Part shown: positions 53,210 through 60,525 of the stretch, in pieces
Position numbering within the stretch: position 1 is the first letter of the stretch
Layout: every line of letters starts with the position of its first letter
Origin: JAAYCI01 sp031549285
Lineage (GTDB): Bacteria > Bacillota > Clostridia > Oscillospirales > Ruminococcaceae
NCBI GenBank assembly: GCA_031549285.1
Contig: JAVBPZ010000009.1
Coordinates: 118,119 to 182,118 of the forward strand
Length of the DNA stretch: 64,000 nucleotides
Reading direction: 5' to 3'
Translations under genes and position numbers: made by a program
The notes under the pieces: generated by a model
Told to the model about the DNA's origin: nothing
Databases searched by the model: none
What the model saw: only the letters and a program-made list of their open reading frames with translations

Positions 53210-55765
53210 TTGAAACTGCTGGTACTGGACGGAAACAGCATCCTGAACCGGGCTTTTTACGGCATAAAACTGCTCACCACCAAGAGCGGCCAGTTCACGA
53301 ACGCCATCTATGGCTTCTTAAACATTTTGCTGAAGCTGGAGGACGCCGAACGCCCCGATGAAATCGCGATTGCGTTTGACCTGCCCGCGCCCACCTTCCG
53401 CCACAAAATGTACACCGGGTACAAGGCGCAGCGCAAAGGCATGCCGGAAGAGCTGGCCGGCCAGCTGCCCATTTTAAAGGAACTGCTGGCGCTGCTGGGC
53501 TATGCGGAAATCAGCCGCGAAGGGTATGAGGCCGACGATATTTTAGGCACCCTGTCCGCCGCGGCCGCTTCCCGGAACGAGGAATGCCTGCTGGCCACCG
53601 GTGACCGGGACAGCCTGCAGCTGGTGCGCCCGGGGGTCACCGTGCTGCTTACCACCACCCAGCTGGGCAAAGGCGAAACCACCCGCATGGACACCGCCGC
53701 CATCCGTGAAAAATACGGCGTGGAACCAGAGGCGCTGATTGAAACCAAGGCCCTGATGGGTGACGCTTCCGACAACATTCCCGGCGTGGCCGGCATCGGC
53801 GAAAAAACCGCCTTTGCGCTCATCCAGCAGTTCGGCACCATGGAAAACGTCTACGCCCATCTGGACGATCCATCCATCAAGCCCGGCGTCCGGCAAAAGC
53901 TGCTGGACGGCCGTGACAGCGCGGAAATCAGCCGCCAGCTGGCCATCATAGACTGCGCTGTTCCCATAGACACCGCACCAGGCACCTACAAAAAACAACC
54001 GCCGGACGCCGCGGCCGCCGCCACCTTGCTCTCAAAACTGGAAATGTATTCCATCCTGAAGCGGCTGAACCTGGATGCGCTGCCCGCCGCCGAGGAAAGC
54101 ACTGATGCCACCACCGCCTCTCTACCCGCTGCCTGCGCGCAGCCGCTGCCAGCAGACCTGTCCGGCACCGTTTTTCTCTCGCCGGAACAAAACGGTTGGC
54201 TGTGTGTGTCCGCCGACCAAAATGATGTGTACATGGCCGGCAACGACAGCCCCGAACTGCTGAACCTGCTGCGGGACCCAAACATCGAAAAATGGGCGTT
54301 CGACACAAAAGAACTGCACAAGCTGGCCCTTGCTACCGACGACCAGCAGCGCCCCGCCCAAAACATTGTCTTTGACGCAAAACTGGCCGCTTATCTTTTG
54401 AACCCCGGCGCCGCCAGCTATGCCATTGTCCATCTGGCCGCGGAATATGGCGCGCAACCTACCTTCAGCTGTGCGGAACACCCAGATGCACCCCTGCTGC
54501 AACCGCTGTTCACGGCGCTGGCCGCCGCCTGCGAAACCGCCGAAATGACCAAACTATTGCAGGAAATAGAACAGCCGCTGGCCGAGGTGTTGGCCTCCAT
54601 GGAGCTGGTGGGGATAGCGCTGGACGCCGCCGGCGTGCGCGCCTTTGGCGACCAACTGCAAACCGAGCTGCAAAAACAGCTTGCCTCCATTTATGAAACG
54701 GTGGGGTACGAGTTTAACCTGAACAGCCCCAAACAGCTGGGCGAAGCACTGTTTGAAAAAATGGGCCTGCCCACCCGCAAAAAAACCAAAAGCGGCTGGT
54801 CCACCGACGCCGAGACCCTCGAATCCCTGCGCAAATACAGCCCGGTCATCGACACCATTTTGCTGTACCGCACCTATCAAAAACTGAACTCTACCTATGT
54901 GGAGGGCCTTTTAAAGGTGGTTGGCCCAGACGGCCGCATCCACTCCACCTTCAACCAAACCGAGGCGCGCACCGGCCGCCTTTCCTCGAACGAACCCAAC
55001 CTGCAGAATATCCCTGTGCGTACCGAGCTGGGCAGCCGCCTGCGGGCCTTCTTCATCGCGAAACCCGGGTGCCAGCTGGCCGACGCTGACTACAGCCAGA
55101 TCGAACTGCGCATTTTGGCGCACATCTCCGGCGACGCTGCCATGCAGGAGGCGTTCCGCACCGGCCAGGATATCCACCGCGCCACCGCCGCCAAGGTACA
55201 CGCCCTGCCGCCCAACATGGTCACGCCGCAAATGCGTTCCGCCGCCAAAGCCGTAAACTTTGGCATTGTATATGGCATCGGCGCGTTCAGCCTGTCCAAG
55301 GACATCGGCGTCAGTGTAAAGGAAGCTGAACAATTCATCAAAACCTATCTGGACAGCTTTCCCGGCGTGCGGGACTACATGGAAAAATCGGTGGCATTCG
55401 CGAAGGAACACGGCTATGTTGCCACGCTGTATGGCCGCCGCCGTCCGCTGCCGGAGCTCACCAGCAGCAACTTCAACATCCGCGCCCTGGGGGAGCGCAT
55501 CGCGCTGAACACCCCCATCCAGGGAACCGCCGCCGACATTATCAAGCTAGCTATGATCCGTGTATGGCAGCGCCTGCGGGATGAAAACCTGGCCGCCCGG
55601 CTGGTGCTGCAGGTACACGATGAGCTGATTGTGGAAACCCCGGACGCGGAAGCCCAGGCGGTGGCGAAAATCCTGCAGGAAGAAATGGAAGGCGCCGCTA
55701 AACTGGCGGTACCGCTGGACGCCGACGTGCACACCGGCAAAACCTGGCTGGCGGCGAAAGGGTAA
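53210..55765 (+). CDS. polA: DNA polymerase I
   Basis: 851 residues. N-terminal 5'-3' exonuclease (LLVLDGNSILNRAFYGI, ALMGDASDNIPGVAGIGEKTA), a central region in the exonuclease position without clear DEDD residues, so proofreading is probably absent, and a family A polymerase with DADYSQIELRILAHISGD (motif A), RSAAKAVNFGIVYGIGAF (O helix) and LVLQVHDELIVE (motif C). It fills gaps and removes primers. The TTG start at 53210 has AAGGAGG six bases upstream and starts the protein at the normal place. Confidence 0.96.
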   Translation: MKLLVLDGNSILNRAFYGIKLLTTKSGQFTNAIYGFLNILLKLEDAERPDEIAIAFDLPAPTFRHKMYTGYKAQRKGMPEELAGQLPILKELLALLGYAEISREGYEADDILGTLSAAAASRNEECLLATGDRDSLQLVRPGVTVLLTTTQLGKGETTRMDTAAIREKYGVEPEALIETKALMGDASDNIPGVAGIGEKTAFALIQQFGTMENVYAHLDDPSIKPGVRQKLLDGRDSAEISRQLAIIDCAVPIDTAPGTYKKQPPDAAAAATLLSKLEMYSILKRLNLDALPAAEESTDATTASLPAACAQPLPADLSGTVFLSPEQNGWLCVSADQNDVYMAGNDSPELLNLLRDPNIEKWAFDTKELHKLALATDDQQRPAQNIVFDAKLAAYLLNPGAASYAIVHLAAEYGAQPTFSCAEHPDAPLLQPLFTALAAACETAEMTKLLQEIEQPLAEVLASMELVGIALDAAGVRAFGDQLQTELQKQLASIYETVGYEFNLNSPKQLGEALFEKMGLPTRKKTKSGWSTDAETLESLRKYSPVIDTILLYRTYQKLNSTYVEGLLKVVGPDGRIHSTFNQTEARTGRLSSNEPNLQNIPVRTELGSRLRAFFIAKPGCQLADADYSQIELRILAHISGDAAMQEAFRTGQDIHRATAAKVHALPPNMVTPQMRSAAKAVNFGIVYGIGAFSLSKDIGVSVKEAEQFIKTYLDSFPGVRDYMEKSVAFAKEHGYVATLYGRRRPLPELTSSNFNIRALGERIALNTPIQGTAADIIKLAMIRVWQRLRDENLAARLVLQVHDELIVETPDAEAQAVAKILQEEMEGAAKLAVPLDADVHTGKTWLAAKG

Positions 55766-55925
55766 TCAAACGGTCAACGCTCCTTTTCCCCACCAGACCC
55801 TTCCGCGCATCCCCTCCCGGCCGAAGGCCGGCGCCGTTCCGGCGCCCCCGCCGCGCTGCACGTGCCGGCCCCCGGGCACGCCCGCCTTGCCAATATCCCA
55901 CACAAAAACCAAAAGGAGCGGCCCC

Positions 55926-56387
55926 ATGTCCACACAACCATCCGGCCTCACCTTTGTGCCGCTCGCTGCAGAATACCTGGATGCCTGCGCCGCTATTGCG
56001 GCCACCGCGCCCGACCCCTGGAACCGCCAAAACCTGGAAACCACTATATACGATCCCCACCGCCAGGGCTTTGTCGCCCTGCAGAACGGCGTCCCCGCGG
56101 GCATCGCCTGCTTTTTGTCGGTGGCCGACAGCGCCGACCTCGAAATATTTGCCGTCGCACCAAACCTGCGCCGGCAAAATATCGGCTTCGCCCTGCTTTC
56201 CCACAGCCTGGCCGCCCTGCAAAATCAAAACATTCGCCGCTGCCTGTTGGAGGTACGCGCCTCCAACACGCCGGCGCTGGCACTGTACGCGCGGCTGGGT
56301 TTCGAAACACTGGCCCGCCGGCCCGGCATGTACCACGCCCCCGCCGAGGACGGTTTCCTCATGGCCAAAACACTTCTGCCGGGATAA
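55926..56387 (+). CDS. rimI: RimI-like ribosomal-protein-alanine N-acetyltransferase
   Basis: 153 residues, one GNAT domain. EIFAVAPNLRRQNIGFALL is the acetyl-CoA loop (with Asn-Ile in place of the usual Gly-Ile) and CLLEVRASNTPALALYARLGFE is the RimI signature. AAAAGGAG lies seven bases before the ATG. It stands between polA and tsaD; in many Firmicutes rimI is next to tsaD. It acetylates the S18 N-terminus or other N-terminal Ala/Ser. Confidence 0.85.
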   Translation: MSTQPSGLTFVPLAAEYLDACAAIAATAPDPWNRQNLETTIYDPHRQGFVALQNGVPAGIACFLSVADSADLEIFAVAPNLRRQNIGFALLSHSLAALQNQNIRRCLLEVRASNTPALALYARLGFETLARRPGMYHAPAEDGFLMAKTLLPG

Positions 56388-56497
56388 TTTCTTTCCGGGG
56401 CAACATTCTATTTCGCCCCCACAAACTTTTTTCCCCAAAATCCTCCATCTCATTCTTTCATTTGAATCCCTCAAACCCATAAAAAGGAACCCCGCAC

Positions 56498-57520
56498 ATG
56501 AGAATTCTCGGAATTGAAACCAGCTGCGATGAAACCGCCGCCGCCGTAGTAGAGGACGGCCGCCGCATCCTGTCCAACGTCATCGCCTCCAGCGTGCAGG
56601 AACAGGCGCTGTATGGCGGCGTGGTACCGGAAATCGCCAGCCGCCGCCACATCGAGGGCATCAGCCAGGTGGCCGCCAAAGCCCTGGCGGACGCCGGCTG
56701 CACCACCACAGACATAGATGCCATCGCCCCCACCTATGCGCCGGGGCTTATTGGGGCGCTGCTGGTGGGGGTCAATTTCGCCAAGGGCCTTGCCTTTGCC
56801 GCCGAAAAGCCTCTGGTTCCGGTACACCACCTGCGCGCGCACATCGCGTCACTCTACCTCACTTACCCGGACCTCGCGCCGCCATTTTTGTGCCTGGTTG
56901 CGTCCGGCGGTCACTGCCACTTTGTCCAGGTGGACGGCTACACCACCTTCACGGTGCTGGGCCGCACGGTGGACGACGCCGCCGGCGAAGCCTTTGATAA
57001 AGTAGCGCGCACACTGGGCCTGGGGTACCCCGGCGGCCCCGCCATCAGCACAGCGGCCAAAACCGGCAACCCCGCCGCCTACCCGCTGCCCACACCCAAA
57101 ACCCCCGGCCGGTACGACGTCAGCTTTTCCGGGTTGAAAACCGCCGTTTTAAACGTTGCCAACAACGCGAAAATGAAGGGCGAAGGCATCCATATTCCGG
57201 ACCTTGCCGCCTCCTTTCAGGAAAAGGTGGCAGACATCCTGTGCGAGCGCTTGGCGCTGGCCGCGCAGGACACCGGCGCCCGGGTTCTGTGCCTGGCCGG
57301 CGGCGTTGCCGCCAACGACCTGTTGCGCCACAAAATGGCCGATACCGCAAAAAACCTGGGTGCCACGCTGTACCTGCCGGTCCCGGCGTTGTGTGGGGAC
57401 AACGCAGCCATGGTCGCCGCGCAGGGCTATTATGAATACACTGCCGGCCACACCGCCGGCTGGAACCTGAACGCAACCGCCACCCTGCCCATGGAAGAAA
57501 ACTATACTACCCCCACATAA
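56498..57520 (+). CDS. tsaD: tRNA N6-adenosine threonylcarbamoyltransferase TsaD
   Basis: 340 residues. ASKHA fold with ILGIETSCDETAAAVVEDG, the iron-binding HHLRAHIASLYL and VASGGHCHFVQVDG, plus VLCLAGGVAANDLLRHKM at the end. It transfers threonylcarbamoyl to A37 of ANN-decoding tRNAs; TcdA (31018) acts later on the same base. TsaB, C and E are not in this window. AAAGGAAC precedes the ATG. It ends inside the terminator at 57520. Confidence 0.96.
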   Translation: MRILGIETSCDETAAAVVEDGRRILSNVIASSVQEQALYGGVVPEIASRRHIEGISQVAAKALADAGCTTTDIDAIAPTYAPGLIGALLVGVNFAKGLAFAAEKPLVPVHHLRAHIASLYLTYPDLAPPFLCLVASGGHCHFVQVDGYTTFTVLGRTVDDAAGEAFDKVARTLGLGYPGGPAISTAAKTGNPAAYPLPTPKTPGRYDVSFSGLKTAVLNVANNAKMKGEGIHIPDLAASFQEKVADILCERLALAAQDTGARVLCLAGGVAANDLLRHKMADTAKNLGATLYLPVPALCGDNAAMVAAQGYYEYTAGHTAGWNLNATATLPMEENYTTPT

Positions 57521-57549
57521 AAAAACCGCCCAGCCGCAGGCGGTTTTTT
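57520..57549. terminator. Bidirectional terminator between tsaD and lepB
   Basis: Arms AAAAAACCGCC and GGCGGTTTTTT with an 8-base loop. T-runs fall after the stem on both strands; it serves the convergent tsaD and lepB. Confidence 0.85.
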
Positions 57550-57601
57550 ATAAATATTCCCTACAGGAACGAATGAACGGAAGCCGGTCACACCCCGTAC
57601 C

Positions 57602-58180
57602 CTAGTGCAGCACCGTGGGGTCCGGGTAAATGCGGAACAGCGCCTTGCCCACAATCTCGTCATCACTGACGAAGGTATTGTCCCACACGCGGGAATCCAA
57701 CGAATGGTTCCGGTTGTCACCCATCACAAAATAATGTCCCGCCGGCACCACATACGGCCCGGCGCTTCCCTCCGGCACATCTTTTAGATAGGGTTCGTCC
57801 AGCGGCTCGGCGCTGCCGTTAATATACACCTTGCCGTCTATAATTTCCACCGTTTCCCCTGGTAGGCCAATCACCCGCTTCACAAATAACTGCGTTTCGT
57901 CGTCCGGCCAGCGGAACACTACAATATCCCCCCGTTGCGGGCCATCAAACAAATACGCCAGCCGCAGGCCAAACACGCGGTCCCCCACCTGAATGGTGTT
58001 TTCCATAGACCCGGTGGGCACCTGCGCGTTAATCATCACAAACTGTGTCAGCACCAGCGCAATCAGCAAAGCAATGCCCAGCGCCCACACCCACTCCAAA
58101 AAGGAACGGCCGCTTTTTTTTTCTTTCTGTTCTTGCTGTTCTTGCTGCTCTTGTTTGTCCTGAATTGCTTGCTGGTCCAT
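57602..58180 (-). CDS. lepB: Signal peptidase I
   Basis: 192 residues. A Gln/Glu-rich cytoplasmic N-terminus (MDQQAIQDKQEQQEQQEQK) precedes one membrane helix (FLEWVWALGIALLIALVLTQF). The catalytic Ser is in VPTGSMENTI and the Lys in LFVKRVIGLPGE; DNRNHSLDSRVW is the third family box. It cleaves signal peptides outside the membrane. ATG at 58180 has AAGGGAG upstream. Promoter TTGCGT-17-TATAAT (58281-58276) is in front. Confidence 0.95.
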   Translation of the reverse strand: MDQQAIQDKQEQQEQQEQKEKKSGRSFLEWVWALGIALLIALVLTQFVMINAQVPTGSMENTIQVGDRVFGLRLAYLFDGPQRGDIVVFRWPDDETQLFVKRVIGLPGETVEIIDGKVYINGSAEPLDEPYLKDVPEGSAGPYVVPAGHYFVMGDNRNHSLDSRVWDNTFVSDDEIVGKALFRIYPDPTVLH

Positions 58181-58275
58181 ACGGCTCCCTTCCCTGGAGT
58201 ATTGGGTTTTCTCCTTCGGCGGTCATTTTCCGCGCAGAACGCCCTGCGCCACCCGCCGGCAGATTTTCATGCAGC

Positions 58276-58304
58276 ATTATAGCATCCCCGCTTCCCACAC
58301 GCAA
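58276..58304 (-). promoter_or_regulatory. Promoter of lepB
   Basis: On the minus strand TTGCGT (near 58304-58299), 17-base spacer and TATAAT (58281-58276) preceded by TGC. About 95 bases to the start codon. Confidence 0.6.
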
Positions 58305-58326
58305 GCGTTTCCTGGCGCATTTCACC

Positions 58327-58355
58327 TTTTGTTAACATACGAAATATGATACAAT
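58327..58355 (+). promoter_or_regulatory. Promoter of the NYN-OST-HTH gene
   Basis: TTTTGT, 17-base spacer and TACAAT (58350-58355) with TGA before it. It lies about 40 bases upstream of the start; lepB's promoter is divergent and adjacent. Confidence 0.5.
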
Positions 58356-58396
58356 GCAAATAACCCAAAGGCCACCGGCCGGAAAGGACACTTCTT

Positions 58397-59251
58397 ATGG
58401 AAGAACGCGGCAGCATCATTGCGCTGTTAATCGACGCGGAAAACGTCTCCCCAAAATACATCAAGGTCATTTTAGATGAGCTTAGCCTGTACGGCACCCC
58501 TGCCTACAAGCGCATTTATGGCGACTGGACCAGCACCGACATGGCCGCTTGGAAAAAAATCCTGCTGGAAAACAACCTCACGCCTATCCAACAGTTCAGC
58601 TATACCCAGGGCAAAAACGCCAGCGACTCCGCCATGATCATCGACGCCATGGATATCCTGTATACCAAAAACTGCGACGGCTTCTGCCTGGTTTCCTCGG
58701 ACTCGGACTTCACCCGCCTGGCCTCGCGCCTGCGGGAAAGCCGCATGTTCGTCATCGGCATGGGCGAAAGCAAAACCCCTATGGCGTTTAAGTCTGCCTG
58801 TGATACCTTTAAGTATCTGGACGTGCTGATGAAAGCCCGTGCCGCAGAAGAAAAGAAGGTAGAGAATGACGAAAAACACCTGAAACCTGCCAAAAAAGCC
58901 ACGCACACCGCCGGCAAGAAAACGACCCGCCCCGCCACCACGGCTGGTGCCTCGGCCGAAGCGGCCGAGACGGCATCCCCCGTGCCCGCCGCTGAGGAAG
59001 ACGCGGGCTTTGTGCAGATGGGTGAAATCGTGCGGCGCGTTCGGGAAATTATCGACCACGACTCCGACGAGGACGGCTACATGCAGCTGGCACAGGTGGG
59101 CAGCATCCTGGGCCGCCTGTACCCGGACTTCGACACCCGCAACTATGGCTTCACCAAACTACACAAGCTCATTGACGTTACCGGAGAGTTCGAAACCAAA
59201 TGTGACATGATTCCCGGCGGCGGCAAAAACCTGATGGTAAAAAACAAGTAA
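58397..59251 (+). CDS. NYN-domain nuclease-like protein with C-terminal OST-HTH/LOTUS domain
   Basis: 284 residues. The NYN/PIN-like domain (1-150) shows the acidic residues IALLIDAENVSPKYI, GKNASDSAMIIDAMDIL and LVSSDSDFTRLASRLRE. A Lys/Ala/Thr/Pro-rich linker (about 155-205) leads to an OST-HTH domain (about 206-284: GYMQLAQVGSILGRLYPDF, YGFTKLHKLIDVTGEFE). In eukaryotes this pairing occurs in RNA-binding ribonucleases such as MARF1. The bacterial substrate is unknown; RNA cleavage or binding is inferred. Confidence 0.88.
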   Translation: MEERGSIIALLIDAENVSPKYIKVILDELSLYGTPAYKRIYGDWTSTDMAAWKKILLENNLTPIQQFSYTQGKNASDSAMIIDAMDILYTKNCDGFCLVSSDSDFTRLASRLRESRMFVIGMGESKTPMAFKSACDTFKYLDVLMKARAAEEKKVENDEKHLKPAKKATHTAGKKTTRPATTAGASAEAAETASPVPAAEEDAGFVQMGEIVRRVREIIDHDSDEDGYMQLAQVGSILGRLYPDFDTRNYGFTKLHKLIDVTGEFETKCDMIPGGGKNLMVKNK

Positions 59252-59326
59252 CCATCTCCGTGGGCTTTTCCCATTCACACTACGCGGAATCCCTGTTGGC
59301 TGTACCTTCTGTGAAAAAGTAGCAAC

Positions 59327-59368
59327 AAAAAACCTTCCCGAAAAGCAAACGCTTCCGGGAAGGTTTTT
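59327..59368. terminator. Bidirectional terminator between the NYN gene and gpmA
   Basis: Arms AAAAAACCTTCCCG and CGGGAAGGTTTTT around a loop of about 14 bases. T-runs follow on both strands; it separates convergent genes. Confidence 0.85.
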
Positions 59369-59454
59369 CTATTGTATCTTTTGGTCCAGCCGGCAGATCA
59401 TCCGCCAACCCCGGCTGCCACCGTTGCAGTCCCACAACTTTTATAAAAGATCGC

Positions 59455-60201
59455 TTACTTCGCCTTACCCTGGGCCGCCACCGCGGCTTCCTTCGCCTTA
59501 ATGGCCTCTTCATCCCCCAGGTAATACTTTTTCAGCACCTTAAAACTATCGTCAAACTCATACACCAGCGGCACACCGGTGGGTATGTTCACCTTCATAA
59601 TCTCCTCGCTGGTCAGTTCGTCAAACACCTTCACCAGCGCCCGCAGCGAGTTTCCGTGTGCCGCAATCAGCACACGTTTGCCGCTCTCCATCACCGGGCG
59701 AATCACCTCGTTAAAATACGGCATCACGCGGTCGATGGTAATGGCCAGGCTCTCGGTCAGCGGCAGCTCGGCCTGGTCCGCATTGCGGTACGGGGCCTGC
59801 TTCGCGGGGTTGCGCTCGTCGTCCGCTTCCAGCGGGGGCGGCGGCACGTCATACGACCGGCGCCATACCAGCACCTGCTCCTCTCCATACTTCTCGGCGG
59901 TCTCCGCCTTGTTCAGGCCCTGCAGCGCGCCATAGTGGCGCTCGTTCAGCTTCCAGCTTTTTTCCACCGGCAGCCACTCGCGGTCCATTTCCTTCAAAAC
60001 AATGTTCAGCGTGTTTATCGCACGTTTCAGGTACGAGGTATAACAAACGTCAAAATCAAACCCGCCGTCTTTCAGCAGTTTCCCGCCGTCCGCCGCTTCC
60101 TCCCGGCCCTTGTCAGACAGCTCCACATCGGTCCACCCAGTGAACAAATTCAACCGGTTCCACTCGCTCTCGCCATGCCGCACCAGTACCAGCCGCATCA
60201 T
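59455..60201 (-). CDS. gpmA: 2,3-bisphosphoglycerate-dependent phosphoglycerate mutase
   Basis: 248 residues. Phosphohistidine motif RLVLVRHGESEWNRLNLFTGW, then LNERHYGALQGLNKAETAEKYG and VLIAAHGNSLRALVK with the second catalytic His. It interconverts 3- and 2-phosphoglycerate in glycolysis. Two ATG codons start the gene; AAGGAGA is about 10 bases before the first. A second, unrelated mutase (apgM) is at 26441. Ala/Lys-rich tail. Confidence 0.95.
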   Translation of the reverse strand: MMRLVLVRHGESEWNRLNLFTGWTDVELSDKGREEAADGGKLLKDGGFDFDVCYTSYLKRAINTLNIVLKEMDREWLPVEKSWKLNERHYGALQGLNKAETAEKYGEEQVLVWRRSYDVPPPPLEADDERNPAKQAPYRNADQAELPLTESLAITIDRVMPYFNEVIRPVMESGKRVLIAAHGNSLRALVKVFDELTSEEIMKVNIPTGVPLVYEFDDSFKVLKKYYLGDEEAIKAKEAAVAAQGKAK

Positions 60202-60235
60202 GGTACATCACTCTCCTTACAATTTTAGTACTGTC

Positions 60236-60264
60236 ATTATACCATGTCCCCCACAGAGCGTAAA
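60236..60264 (-). promoter_or_regulatory. Promoter of gpmA
   Basis: On the minus strand TTTACG (60264-60259, 4 of 6), 17-base spacer and TATAAT (60241-60236) within ATGGTATAAT. About 35 bases to the start. Confidence 0.7.
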
Positions 60265-60382
60265 CTATAAAGTGCGCATTTCGTGCATTAAGCAGAACAA
60301 ATAGAAAAAACACGACAACCTTGCCCCCGCCGCCACCAGATGGCAAAAGCTGCTTCCCCTCTTCCGAGGATTCGCCACATTG

Positions 60383-60439
60383 CCCAAATATATTGTGCAT
60401 TTTCCGTGTTTTTTCCCCTTGACGCACTATATCTAGTAT
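60383..60439. promoter_or_regulatory. Two NrdR-like boxes upstream of nrdD
   Basis: CCCAAATATATTGTGC (60383-60398) and GCACTATATCTAGTAT (60424-60439) match the NrdR consensus ACACWATATATWGTGT at most positions. Their centres are 41 bases apart, close to four helical turns, so both face the same side. The second box lies inside the -35/-10 spacer of the nrdD promoter, as expected for repression by NrdR. Confidence 0.6.
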
Positions 60440-60447
60440 GATAGAGT
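60419..60447 (+). promoter_or_regulatory. Promoter of nrdD
   Basis: TTGACG (60419-60424), 17-base spacer and TAGAGT (60442-60447) preceded by TGA. The start codon is about 80 bases downstream. Confidence 0.6.
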
Positions 60448-60525
60448 TATTTGTGCAGAAGCGCGAAACAGAGGGTCTTTTCGCCATTTTTGTCTTCTGA
60501 AAACACCTATACGGAGGATTTCATC

